Below the pieces are notes generated by a model, which had not been told where the DNA came from, ran no database searches, and saw only the letters and a list, made by a program, of their open reading frames with translations. DNA of 64,000 nt from Mantis religiosa (taxonomy: Eukaryota; Arthropoda; Insecta; Mantodea; Mantidae): contig CM060947.1 of NCBI GenBank assembly GCA_030765055.1, positions 259,835,637 through 259,899,636 of the forward strand, given 5' to 3'. A program made the translations under genes and the position numbers. Position 1 is the stretch's first letter. Each line of letters opens with the position of its first letter. Of this stretch, positions 11,983 to 23,277 are shown piece by piece.

Positions 11983-12245
11983 TCTCTCTCCTTGATTATG
12001 TGTCCTAGGTATCTCGCTGTAGATAATCTTCCCGTTTTCTTCCTGTGCAGCCTTGTTTGCCGAATGGTCTGCTATTTCGTTCCTGCGTAGTGCCGCGTGT
12101 GCCTTTACCCATTTTATGTGGATGGTCCAGCCGTTGTCCTGCAGATGCTTGATCTTGGCCTTTATTTCTTCTATTGATTATCTTCTATGCATTTCACTGT
12201 TCTTAAGAAGGTCTACAGTAATCTGGCTGTACGTGATCAATACTT
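11983..12245 (-). pseudogene. LINE RNase H fragment
   Basis: The reverse strand encodes YSQITVDLLKN, then a stop at about 12,178, then IHIKWVKAHAALRRNEIADH and SANKAAQEENGKI. These are the conserved RNase H helices, with KAH and NEIAD-type residues, found in non-LTR retrotransposon polyproteins. The 5' side is cut at the junction with mariner C and the 3' side at the end of the satellite B array. Related to the fragment at 6,149-6,697. Confidence 0.82.
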
Positions 12246-13100
12246 GTTGATGGTCGGATTGGGAGGGAGCCAATCCACTAGCAGTATCCCTGGCTGATTC
12301 CAGAACACAGTTCTCATATCTTTCCGAACGAGTAGTCCTGGCCGTGACTTCTTTGGACGAGGACTTGCAGCATGCTTCCACCCTTTGACTGGCGTTTCTT
12401 TTCCGGAGCCTCGTTGAAAAACCATGACTTGTCGACGGTGACCAGTTTCGCAAAGAAGTACTCTGGATCTGCACTACACTGCTGCAGCAACTGTTGGCAT
12501 ACCTTCACACGCTTCTCTTTCTGCGCACTGGTGAGATTATGTGGCACCAATTGTGCACACAACTTTTTCATCAAATCTTCATGGATTATAAAGTGGATGG
12601 TTCCCCGAAATAGAACTGTTGCCTGCACTAAGTCATCAAATGTGGCTGGCCTGTTTTCCAATACTCACTGATAAGCTAGGTATTGTTTGGTTTGCGTGCA
12701 GTTGCTGGACGTCCAGTGCTGTTGCGTCTTTCAGCACAGCCACTACAGTCCCTGAATTCGCATACCCAATGAAACATGGACCTGCGACTTGGTGCAGGCT
12801 CCGCACATATGGCCATAAAACTCTTGTGAATGTCTGAAGCAGTCACTTTCTTCCCTCCAGAGAAGTCACACAGGTCACCTTTGCCCGTCCATGTCAGCTT
12901 CCATGTTGTTTCACTGATGTCCACAAGCCTACAAAAAAGATGGTACAATTGCTGCTCCAGTGCGCCACCTATGGGAAGTAGCAAAGTGATCTGGAGGCAG
13001 TAGACAACACTATGGCCTATCTTTACCCATACATTGACACGTATTTTCAACTGCTGCTTTTCGGGAGTTATAGCGGGAGTACCAATCATTATTGAACGAA
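12246..13100 (-). mobile_element. Mariner C, 5' part only
   Basis: Reverse strand. A block near 12,850-12,760 (VTASDIHKSFMAICAEP) resembles the mariner N-terminal helix-turn-helix; a piece ending at 12,314 carries NLTSAQKEKRVKVCQQLL and LVTVDKSWFFNEAPEKKRQS, the first catalytic Asp region with KS where ET is usual. The frame then shifts to FWNQPGILLVDWLPPNPTIN and stops at the LINE junction near 12,246. The second and third catalytic residues are missing, so this is a truncated, inactive copy. No second copy of this family is in the window. Confidence 0.75.
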
Positions 13101-13109
13101 CTAAATAAT

Positions 13110-13715
13110 TCCAAAGATGTCACCTGGGTAACCAGTTTAAAAGCATTTGAATATCACATTCCCTTGTAACTTCAATAAGATAATGTTTATCTTGAAGTAG
13201 ATAGAGCAATAAGTGTTTGTACAAGGGTAGAGAAAGTCATGTATATAAAATATTTTACTATCACGTAAAGTCTACTATATTCCCTTGTAACTACAATAAC
13301 AATATTTATCTTGAATTAGAAAGAGCAATAAGTGTTTATACAAGAGTAGAGAAAGCGATGTTCATAAAACAATTGACCATCATTTAAAGTCTACTGTATT
13401 CCCTTGTAATTAAAATAAGATAATGTTTATCTCGAAGTAGATAGAGGAATAAGTGTTTGCACAAGAGTAGAGAAAGTCATGTATATACAACTTTTGTCTA
13501 CTATTTAAACTTGTATTCCCTTGTAATTACAAAAAATAATGTTTATTTTGAAGCAGATAGAGCAATAAGTGTATATACAAGAAGAGAGAAAGTCATGTAT
13601 ATAAAACATATGACTATCACTTGAAAGTTTACAGTATTCTCTTGTAACTACAATAAGAAAATGTTTATCTTGAAGTAGATAGAGCTACAAGGGCTTGTAC
13701 AAGAATAGTGAACGT
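13110..13715 (+). repeat. Satellite A array, about 5 units of 121 bp with leader
   Basis: The leader GATGTCACCTGGGTAACCAG is followed by five forward units (ATTTGACTATCAC..., TCCCTTGTAACTACAATAAG..., CTTGAAGTAGATAGAGCAAT..., GAGAAAGTCATGTATATA). The last unit ends in diverged sequence at about 13,715. Units are less alike than in the 18-20 kb array. Confidence 0.9.
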
Positions 13716-14638
13716 AACGCGTGTGCAACACATTACAAACTTATATGCACTTTCTCTGCATTTAAAATGTAACAAATATTCATTGCGTATTGCGCCAGTA
13801 ACTATTTTCATTAAAGCGTTTACGTTGTCAGTTTTTAGTGTCTCCTATCAAACCTGTTATTTATTGGCCACATTTTTTTTCGTCGGTTCCGCACGTAACA
13901 AACCAGCGGTAAAGTGGCAATTTAGCCATTAATACTTACAGGGGAAAGTAAATTGAGCAAAATGGCTCGTGGCACACGTCCAACAATCGCGTGACGCAAC
14001 AAAACAGGGCGTGACATTGTGTGTAGATAACAAGAGGTCACGCCAGCTTCCTCTAGTTGTCAAAAATGTCCTTCCGGCTTTGTCCTCAGAAGATTACATT
14101 ACCGGAATGACAACTCTCTTCTCAAGAGGCCTTTCAGTTAATTAAAAAGAAGCTCCAGCGAAAAGATGGTGACTTGAGCTTCAAATGTTTAACGATCGTG
14201 TTTCCTTTGTTTTCATTACTATCTGGACAAAATATATTTAGCAGGTAGGGCAAATATACAGCTTCACCCAAGAATGACGTATAAGTAAATAGTTCCATTA
14301 ACTTCCCAAAGAACCAAAAATTCCAGGGCCGGTGTCTGTAAATATAACTCACAAATAAGTCAGTTATGAGATTAACATATAAAGGGAACATTTTTACAGA
14401 CTTTGTATTTTTAAAAATGCATACAGTACATGATTAAGATACTCTGAAGATAAAACTGGGAAAAACCTCAGAATTCTCCTACATTCTCGATTACTTTTCT
14501 ATAAACAATAAACCACAAGGCATAGAATTATCCATTTCTGAGACAATGCTTACAATTTTTCTTAATTTTCCATTACCTATACTTTTCTCAGGCGTGAACA
14601 CGTTTTATAGTTTTTATTTCTTGGTCATATATAAAATG
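13716..14638. other. Unassigned sequence
   Basis: AT-rich. No recognisable gene, repeat or transposon end. Short open frames (for example 13,708-13,932 and reverse 14,134-14,391) carry no family motifs. Confidence 0.4.
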
Positions 14639-14639
14639 T

Positions 14640-15790
14640 AATTACAAATACATCACCTGGACAAAACAGTTTTAAAACATTTGACTATCACTTAAAGTCT
14701 ACTGTATTCCCTTGTAACTACAATAAGATAATGTTTATTTTTAGGTAGATAGGGCAATAGGTAAGTGCTTGTACAAGAGTGAGAAAGTCATGTACGAATG
14801 CTGGTGAATACAGAACGATCACAATTTTTTACGGTCATAATTTTTGGCATTATAATTCAAACTTCTTATATTCTGTTAGCTTAATCTGAAAAAAACACGC
14901 CCTAGTATTCTCATTCTTGGCACTCCTCGTTCCCGCCTGTGAGAACTAGGTAAGTTCAGACATGTTCAGTATCGCCTACCGCTGCAATGGAGGTAACATG
15001 CAATTCAAGTTGATGTTAGAGGAAGATCCGGTGCTTCCTTCAAACGTAATCACTGCTGATGGAACTTGGCTACATCATTTTGATCCTGAGAGCAGACGTG
15101 GAAATCTCCTTCATTACCAACCCCCTTAAAAGCAAAAGTGGTTGCTTCTGCTGGGAAAGTTATGGTCATCTCATTCTTTGATATTCATGGAATGGTTTAT
15201 CGGCATGATGTACCTGCACACCTGGACTACTACAGGGATGTCCTGAAAGTATTGTGAGTCCATTTCAGAAGCAAGAGACCACATTTCCTTGAAGCAGGCT
15301 ATATACTGCACCACAATAATGCACGGCCGCATATTGCCATTTTTGTTGCTGAATATCTTGCCAAAATCAACATGAAGTGCATTCCTGACCCTCCCTATAG
15401 TCCGGATTTAGACCCATGTGACTTTTGCTATATCCTAACTTGAAGAAACACCTTCGTGGGAGGCATTATCCATCACCAGAAGCAGTGGTGAAGGCTGCGG
15501 AGGCGATTTTGAAGAATCTCTCAAAAATGGTTTCCAGCATGTCTTTGAAGACTGACAGAAACGCTGGTACAAGTGCATCGCATTCAGGGGAGACTATTTT
15601 AAGAAGGATGAGTAAGGGAACGTTGTCAAAAAATGTGATCATTCTTTGTTGAACAGCCCTCGTTTATAAAACATTTGACTATCATTTAGAGTCTACCCTA
15701 TTTCTGTGTAACTTCAGTGAGATAATGTTTACTTTTATGTAGATAACAGGTAGAGTTTCACAAGAGTAGTGAAGGTCATGTGAGTGTAAA
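14640..15790 (+). repeat. Satellite A copy, two units, split by mariner A2
   Basis: The left part (14,640-14,794) has the ATCACCTGGACAAAACAG leader and one unit up to GAGAAAGTCATGTA. The right part (15,663-15,790) resumes with TATAAAACATTTGACTATC and carries a second unit. The split falls at the point inside the unit where GTCATGTATATAAAAC is normally continuous, so mariner A2 inserted into an existing satellite A copy. Confidence 0.88.
14795..15662 (+). mobile_element. Mariner A2, internally deleted
   Basis: About 870 bp, with mariner A ends (GCTGGTGAATACAGAACGATC left; GATCATTCTTTGTTGAACAG right). The start ATGGAGGTAACATGCAA runs straight into the region before the first catalytic motif, so the whole DNA-binding domain was deleted; the break has the short homology CATGCAA. 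The GTWLHHFDPES motif follows, with DET changed to DGT, and the C-terminal region is frameshifted. It is a non-autonomous derivative at best. Confidence 0.83.
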
Positions 15791-15934
15791 AGAGCACGAG
15801 TCAGTAAACATTATCGATTTGAAATATCAAATTCTATAAATCCTTTCATGGAAGTGTTGAAAACAGTGTTGTTGTATAAATTAAATCAATTGGGAGTCGA
15901 TTAATGACACTAAACAACACTTACTTTTAAATTT

Positions 15935-16503
15935 TCCCGGAACTAGTTTCAGAGGCCTTCCCTGTATCTTCAGCCGGACATCGACTGGTTCTCATTGGTG
16001 TAGCTGGCAATATTTTGTCATCGGTCTCCTCTGGTGGCGGTTCGAGGAACTTGCTGAACAAATCTTTCTGGGTGATATCGAAATTGAATACTTTGTTCCT
16101 ATTTTTTGAAATAAAATTTTGTTCCCATGTGGACAGTTCTTGTTTTCCTGTTGTATGTTTTAGTAATTTTTGTTCTGGATTTATGTTGTAGTTTTTTTCC
16201 CCAAAATGCGTGGCAACTGCTGATTTTTCTAATTGTTTGTATTTTATGTTCCTGCAGTGTTCCTTTGCTCTTGTTTCTAAATTTCTTTTGGTTTTTCCAA
16301 TATAAATTTCACTGCAGTCACAGCATTCGATTTGATATATACCAGATTTTTTGTTATATGGAATGGCATCTTTGATGTTTGAGCAAATTAGGTTTTTTAA
16401 GGAGGAAATGGTTCACTGGAGCTAGTTGAATGTTTTCTTTTTTGCAGACTTCTTTGAATTTATCAAAGGCCCATGGATGGTAAGTGAATTTTTTGAAGAT
16501 CAT
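15935..16503 (-). pseudogene. Penelope-like GIY-YIG endonuclease region
   Basis: The reverse strand encodes SGIYQIECCDCSEIYIGKTK at about 16,347-16,290: the GIY and YIG motifs with the Cys pair typical of Penelope-like nucleases. After it come RNLETRAKEH, ATHFGEKNYNINPEQ and WEQNFISKNRNKVFNFDI. The C-terminal tail (LEPPPEETDDKILPATPMRT) ends at about 15,935. A frameshift lies near 16,400. This enzyme would nick target DNA for priming; this copy is broken. Confidence 0.82.
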
Positions 16504-16872
16504 TTAAGTTTCTTTAGCTGACAGGGTTGTGGTTTCCTTTAGTAGTTTCTTCTTATTTGCTAAGTTCACTTTTTTGTCTACTAGTGATTTGGGAAAGTCA
16601 TTTTTCTGTGCTATTTCAATAATTTTGTTGTATTCTATTTTGTATTCTTCTGCTGTGAGAGGGATGTTGACCAGTCTGTGTGCTAAACTATTAAAGATTG
16701 CCTGTTTGTGGGATCTTGGATTGTAGCCATTAGCTGTTATGCAGTTGTCTGTCTGTGCTGGTTTTCTGTAAATGCCAAAGTTTATTCTATTCTTATTTCT
16801 GATTATATTTAGATCTAAAAATGGTAAATACTCGACTTTTTCAACTTCTACAGTGAACTTGGTGTTGTGATC
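16504..16872 (-). pseudogene. Penelope-like reverse transcriptase, C-terminal part
   Basis: Open reverse frame of about 120 codons with FLDLNIIRNKNRINFGIYRK, TDNCITANGYNPRSHKQAIF and SLAHRLVNIPLTAEEY. These match the end of the palm and thumb of Penelope-like enzymes. The catalytic YADD-type region lies upstream and is missing because the element is truncated at the inverted junction near 16,872. The frame continues, with breaks, into the endonuclease. Confidence 0.82.
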
Positions 16873-17136
16873 CACAACATAAATCCAGAACCAAAATTAC
16901 TAAAACATACAAGAGGAAAAGAAGAACTGTCCACTTTGGAACAAATCTTTATTTCAAAAAATAGGAACAAAGTATTCAATTTCGACATCCCCCAGAAAGA
17001 TTTGTTCAGCAAGTTCCTCGAACCGCCACCAGAGGAGACCGATGACAAAATATTGCCAGCTACACCAATGAGAACAAGTCGATGTCCGGCTGAAGATAGA
17101 GGGAAAGTCTCTGAAACTAGCTCCGGGAAAATTTAA
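16867..17136 (+). pseudogene. Inverted duplicate of the Penelope-like C-terminus
   Basis: The forward strand repeats the nuclease tail (NINPEPKLLKHTRGKEELST ... FLEPPPEETDDKILPATPMR) with a few substitutions relative to the reverse-strand copy. It stays open to a stop at 17,136. It is the inverted tail of the same insertion, not an independent gene. Confidence 0.85.
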
Positions 17137-17194
17137 AAGTAAGTGTTGTTTAGTGTCATTAATCGACTCCCAATTGATTTAATCAAATTCTATA

Positions 17195-18064
17195 CTTCTC
17201 TCAAACGTGAAGACGATATTAGTTCTTTTTTTTCATTTTATCTCTTGAACATATTAAGCGAGTATAATTACACAGACGTTAGCTAGGCATTCAGTGTGAC
17301 TTAGTCTACTCTATCCCCATAGTTCTTTGTACGTAACAATGTCTATCTGGATTAGTGTAAATTAGAAGTATGGTTATGGTTTCAATAAACACTTCGTTGA
17401 AGAATGGTACAGAATATCATGAGTGAAGCATCAGTTGTCTTATATTAATGGTTATAATTTTTAATAATCGGTGTATCAGGTATAAAAACGTTTTACTACC
17501 CATCTATATCTTTTATTCGATATTCCGCTTAAACTATAAATGTGTAAATTCCTTGGCTTATTTGATATTGGCTTAAGCTTTGCATTATTGTGGTGTTTAA
17601 TTTGAACCCCCCTCCACCCCCCGCGGACAGCATTAAGACCTCGCAACTTCATTAGCATAAGATCGCGTGTAACGTCATATTTAGCGATTTGTCACTCCTT
17701 ATATCTTAGTATGGGATCTGTCCACGTGATTTGTAGGAACGTCATTTCCGGTCTGCCGTGAATTATTCTTTCCAGCTGCGTCGTATACATTTAAATAAGT
17801 CTTTCTTTAGCACAACTCAAGTACCTGCAAAATCATGACCAGGATCTTAACAAACCTCTGTACTGTATATAGCAATAGGGCGATACCTGCATAACCAACA
17901 AAAAATTTAATGTGAAATGTTAATTATGTCTTTGCTAATTTGCTGAACTACGTGCAATAGCATTCTCAAAATCGGAACAAATGCTAGCTCTTTTAACGTA
18001 AAATACTGAGAGCTTTGATTTCCAACAAAGAATTTGATGTCGAATGTTCATTACCTTGTTTAAT
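17195..18064. other. Unassigned sequence
   Basis: No recognised gene or repeat. Includes a C-rich patch at about 17,607-17,625. It lies between the Penelope-like insertion and the large satellite A array. Confidence 0.4.
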
Positions 18065-20490
18065 TTTATTGTAGTTACAAGGGAATACAGTAGACTTTAA
18101 GTGATAGTCAAATGTTTTATATATATAACTTCCTCTACTCTTATACAAACACTTATTGCTCTATCTACTTCAAGATAAACATTATCGTATTGTAGTTACA
18201 AGGGAATACAGTAGACTTTAAGTGATAGACAAATGTTTTATATACATGACTTTCTCTACTCTTGTACAAACACTTATTGCTCTATCTACTTCAAGATAAA
18301 CATTATCTTATTGTAGTTACAAGGGAATACAGTAGACTTTAAGTGATAGTGAAATGTTTTATATACATGACTTTCTCTACTCTTGTACAAACACTTATTG
18401 CTCTATCTACTTCAAGATAAACATTATATTATTGTAGTTACAAGGGAATACAGTAGACTTTAAGTGATAGTGAAATGTTTTATATACATGACTTTCTCTA
18501 CTCTTGTACAAACACTTATTGCTCTATCTACTTCAAGATAAACATTATCTTATTGTAGTTACAAGGGAATACAGTAGACTTTAAGTGATAGTCAAATGTT
18601 TTATATACATGACTTTCTCCACTCTTGTACAAACACTTATTGCTCTATCTACTTCAAGATAAACATTATCTTATTGTAGTTACAAGGGAATACAGTAGAC
18701 TAAGTGATAGTCAAATGTTTTATATACATGACTTTCTCCACTCTTGTACAAACACTTATTGCTCTATCTACTTCAAGATAAACATTATCTTATTGTAGTC
18801 ACAAGGGAATACAGTAGACTTTAAGTGATAGTCAAATGTTTTATATATATGACTTTCTCCACTCTTGTACAAACACTTATTGCTCTATCTACTTCAAGAT
18901 AAACATTATCTTATTGTAGTCACAAGGGAATACAGTAGACTTTAAGTGATAGTCAAATGTTTTATATACATGACTTTCTCCACTGTTGTACAAACACTTA
19001 TTGCTCTATCTACTTCAAGATAAACATTATCTTATTGTAGTCACAAGGGAATACAGTAGACTTTAAGTGATAGTCAAATGTTTTATATACATGACTTTCT
19101 CCACTCTTGTACAAACACTTATTGCTCTATCTACTTCAAGATAAACATTATCTTATTGTTAGTAGTTACAAGGGAATACAGTAGACTTTAAGTGATAGTC
19201 AAATGTTTTATATACATGACTTTCTCCACTCTTGTACAAACACTTATTGCTCTATCTACTTCAAGATAAACATTATCTTATTGTAGTTACAAGGGAATAC
19301 AGTAGACTTTAAGTGATAGTCAAATGTTTTATATACATGACTTTCTCTACTCTTGTGCAAACACTTATTGCTCTATCTACTTCAAGATAAACATTATCTT
19401 ATTGTAGTTACAAGGGAATACAGTAGACTTTAAGTGATAGTCAAATGTTTTATATACATGACTTTCTCTACTCTTGTACAAACACTTATTGCTCTATCTA
19501 CTTCAAGATAAACATTATCTTATTGTAGTTACAAGGGAATACAGTAGACTTAAAGTGATAGTCAAATGTTTTATATACATGACTTTCTCCACTCTTGTAC
19601 AAACACTTATTGCTCTATCTACTTCAAGATAAACATTATCTTATTGTTAGTAGTTACAAGGGAATACAGTAGACTTTAAGTGATAGTCAAATGTTTTATA
19701 TACATGACTTTCTCCACTCTTGTACAAACACTTATTTCTCTATCTACTTCAAGATAAACATTATCTTATTGTAGTTACAAGGGAATACAGTAGACTTTAA
19801 GTGATAGTCAAATGTTTTATATACATGACTTTCTCCACTCTTGTACAAACACTTATTGCTCTATCTACTTCAAGATAAACATTATCTTATTGTAGTAACA
19901 AGGGAATACAGTAGACTTTAAGTGATAGTCAAATATTTTATATACATGACTTTCTCCACTCTTGTACAAACACTTATTGCTCTATCTATTCCAAGATAAA
20001 CATTATCTTATTGTAGTCACAAGGGAATACAGTAGACTTTAAGTGATAATCAAATGTTTTATATACATGAATTTCTCCACTCTTGTACAAACACTTATTG
20101 CTCTATCTACTTCAAGATAAACATTATCTTATTGTAGTTACAAGGGAATACAGTAGACTTTAAGTGATAGTCAAATGTTTTATATACATGACTTTCTCCA
20201 CTCTTGTACAAACACTTATTGCTCTATTTACTTCAAGATAAGCATTATCTTATTGTAGTTACAAGGGAATATAGTAGACTTTAAGTGATAGTCAAATGTT
20301 TTATATACATGACTTCCTCCACTCTTGTACAAACACTTATTGCTCTATGTACTTCAAGATAAGCATTATCTTATTGTAGTTACAAGGGAATACAGTAGAC
20401 TTTAAGTGATATTCAAATGTTTTAAATCTGATTGTCCAGGTGACGTCCTTATAACAACATTTGCTTTTTATGTCCAAAAGATAAAAAAAT
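18065..20490 (-). repeat. Satellite A array, about 19.5 units of 121 bp, plus leader
   Basis: Units begin TGTAGTTACAAGGGAATACA at 18,070, 18,191, 18,312, 18,433 and so on with 121-bp spacing, and are nearly identical. Variant blocks (GTAGTCACAAGG, CCACTCTTG against CTACTCTTG) cluster. A 3-bp insertion (TTATTGTTAG) recurs at about 19,153 and 19,641, four units apart, which hints at a four-unit higher-order step. At 20,427-20,490 the reversed leader (GTCCAGGTGACGTCC) closes the array, as at other loci. Confidence 0.95.
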
Positions 20491-20727
20491 GACGTTTTCT
20501 AAGAAAAAGGTAAGCTTTGGGAATTCGAACAAATAACAAAATATCTCGTAAGGGGTTAAGTGCAATAAAAAGGATGCATTTAGCATAAAATCTATAATTT
20601 AACGTGTCCTACAATGTCAATGCAGTAAAATTTGTTCTATAACTGACGGTTAGCAGCTGTTCATAAACAAACCACGTACATCGGATCCCGAGGTCAAACT
20701 CCATGAGGCCGAAAACGCCTTTTCCTA

Positions 20728-21125
20728 GGTTTTCCCTCATTCTGAACGATGAATCTGGTAACTCTAAGCTCTGTTTAACCTGTACTCATTGGAACAACAT
20801 TTAATACATCGTCCAATAGGACTTAACGTTCCAGGTCTTCTCTTATTATAAAAGATGAATGTCTGGTATCTCTAAGCCCTATGTACAATGTACTCATATG
20901 AACACTGTTTCATTTATCGTCCGAAATGTAACGAGGTTTCCTCTTATCCTGATAGATGAATATCTGGTAACTAAGCTCTATGCAACCTGTACTTATTTGA
21001 ACATCACTTCATTCATCGTCCGATATGATTTAACTTTGAGGGTTTTCCGTTATTAAAGATGAATGGTAACTCTAAGCTCTATGTACCCTGTACTCATTTA
21101 AGCACTATTTTATTCAGCGTGGGAA
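20728..21125 (+). repeat. Diverged satellite B array, about 4 units
   Basis: Forward units with CTCTAAGCTCTATG, GTACTCATT and CATCGTCCGATATGA-like segments. They carry many substitutions and deletions, including a unit lacking about 20 bp near 21,055, so this is an old array. Confidence 0.85.
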
Positions 21126-21847
21126 GTGTTCTATATGGGTGGATGTTAAATATAAAACGTGTTCACTTTCATACACAAATTCGAATCAGGCGTTATTTAA
21201 AAAATGGAACATCGCAACGCGTCCATGATTACGTCATTTAAAACGCCATTAAATATTAGGGAAGCTTTGATTAAAAATCCTGACTAGCTGATTAAAAGCG
21301 GGAGTGATATACTCGTGGGCAATGCAGGTTAGCCAACTGCTGCACAAACACGTTGCATTGCAAACATTTGCGAGAGGTGATGATGTAATGTCTCCATAGA
21401 CAGTGATCATCCCTTGGGATCTTTTTCCAAGGGACGTGTCGTTTATTTGGGCCACCTCTCCAGGGACAAACATGAACGGGCAAGTGAGATAAACCCTGGT
21501 ACATAATTATGAACCGGAATTAAATTCAAGGCCCTCCCAAAACCTCTGCTGTTTGCGGTAGTGTAATTACGTCATTGGTCTGCGGCTTCTCTACTTGTTA
21601 TAATTCCTTCTCTACATAATGGGGGAATTCATTTGTAAGATGGAGGTTCTCTCCGAGACCATACATTCTGTGGAAACGATTCAAGGATTAAAACTAACTA
21701 TACGTCAAGATGGCTTTGTAATACAAATGACGTAATCACTTCAAAAATATCACATTTTCCTCTTTCTGGATTATAAAATTGTGCAAGTCTTCCTGAATCC
21801 AAAGAATGGCTAGATAGCATCCGTAAGCCATTTTAAATGCTTTAATC
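21126..21847. other. Unassigned sequence
   Basis: No recognised gene or repeat. Short frames at 21,249-21,504 (reverse) show no family motifs. Confidence 0.4.
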
Positions 21848-22028
21848 TACAGGGTGTGTATAAATGAATATCGGGGTTTTAACTCCTTATAATATTTGTT
21901 ACATCAAACTTACACATATAAATCATATGTCAAATGAAAAAGCAATTCAAACAGCTTTGTTTGTTGGCACCAATGCACATGTGCGTGCAATGTTTCTGCC
22001 TCAATCCGTTAGACAGCGGTAGCAGCAA

Positions 22029-23277
22029 AGATGCCAACTAGTAAACAGAAAGCATTTTGTGCGTTGCAGTCTGAAAAGACCAAATCTGTAGTTATTGTGA
22101 AACGTACGTTCCACATGAAGTTCGGTTGTGATGCCCCTAGGGTTTTTTTTACGTCCTCCAACGTTAAGTCATATCGGACGGTGAATGAAATGAGGGTGAA
22201 ATGATTCTGAAATGTGTCCAGGTCAATGGAGCTTAGTTACCCGACATTCGTCTGTAAGGATAAGGGAAAACCCCGGAAAAAACCTTAACTCAACCTGACC
22301 GAGATTCGAACTCGGGACCTCTTGAACGTGAGGTAGAGATGCTACCATCTACGCTACCGAGGCGGGCATGCTCCTAGTGATAACACTCTTCATCAGTTTG
22401 AAGGTACCTTCTGCCTTTGTAAAGGGAAGAGCAGGGACGACCAAGAGTAAATGAAGAGACTGCTGAGCAAGTGTGAGAGTCGTTCACTCGTAGCCCAAAA
22501 AATCAGTCCGGAAGTCTAGTCGTGAATTACAAGTTCCTGTGTAGCATGTTTGGAAACTTGTAAGAAAACGCTTACGGCTACGTCCTTACCGTTTACAGTT
22601 ATTAGAGGTTCTAAAGCCAACAGATCACGGATTACGTACCAACTTCGCAAACGACATGTTTCATGACGATGACGATTTTATGGATCGTGTTCTCTTCAGT
22701 GATGAATCGACCTTTCACCTTAGTAAATGTGAAATAATGTGCGCATTTGGGGCTCAGAAATTCCTCACGAGATGGTACAAATGTGAATGTTTTTTGTGCC
22801 GTATCCCAGCTAAAGGTTTGTGGGCCTTTGTTTTTTGGTGAACCTACTGTAACTGGTACTTCTTACCTGGATACGCTAGAGCGATGGATCTTCCCTCAGT
22901 TGGAAGGAAATGAGCCAAAGAACTTCACTTTGAAGCAAGTTGGTGCGCCACCTCACTGGCATAACGAAGTACGCGATTAGTTGAACGTCACTGTACCCGA
23001 GCGCTGGATAGTCCGCAGGGGCCCCAATGACAGGGTTTGCTATGCATGGCCTCCACGTTCTCCTGATCTAACGCCATGCGATTTTTACCTTTGGGGCTTC
23101 ATCAAGGATCGTGTGTACGTGTCTCCGCTTCCAGCTGACCTCCCAGAATTAAGAAACCGGATTGAAACAGCTGTTGCTACAATTACTGAATACAGACTTA
23201 CCAACGTTTGGGAAGAGCTCGGCTATAGACTTGGTGTGTGCCGTGTGACAAAGGGTAGTCACATTGAACATTTATAA
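22029..23277 (+). pseudogene. Mariner D transposase, interrupted
   Basis: Starts MPTSKQKAFCALQSEK at 22,029, is interrupted by SINE1, and resumes with HQFEGTFCLCKGKSRDDQ and a stop. The ATG at 22,656 begins MFHDDDDFMDRVLFSDESTF with the first catalytic Asp. A shifted frame gives VCGPLFFGEPTVTG and QVGAPPHW, where the usual Asp before GAPPHW is Val. After a stop at 22,978 comes SPDLTPCDFYLWGFIKDRVY (third acidic position) and the C-terminus, ending at 23,277. A lost catalytic residue, frameshifts and the SINE make it inactive. Confidence 0.87.
22141..22367 (-). mobile_element. SINE1 copy inside mariner D
   Basis: The reverse complement has the GCCCGCCTCGG tRNA-like head, the B box and the satellite B-like body ending AACGTTGGAGG plus an A-rich tail. 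It is flanked by ATGCCCCTAG (22,131-22,140) and ATGCTCCTAG (22,368-22,377), a 10-bp target duplication with one mismatch. Confidence 0.92.

Larger units (their letters stand above)
15840..17181 (-). mobile_element. Penelope-like element, 5'-truncated, with inverted tail
   Basis: Reverse-strand order: inverted copy of its own 3' end, partial reverse transcriptase, GIY-YIG endonuclease, 3' untranslated end. About 315 bp at 15,872-16,190 recur as an inverted copy at 16,872-17,181. A 13-bp direct repeat ATCAAATTCTATA flanks the whole at 15,827-15,839 and 17,182-17,194, which I read as the target duplication. A GIY-YIG domain beside a reverse transcriptase thumb, with inverted terminal fragments, is characteristic of Penelope-like elements. 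Confidence 0.85.
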
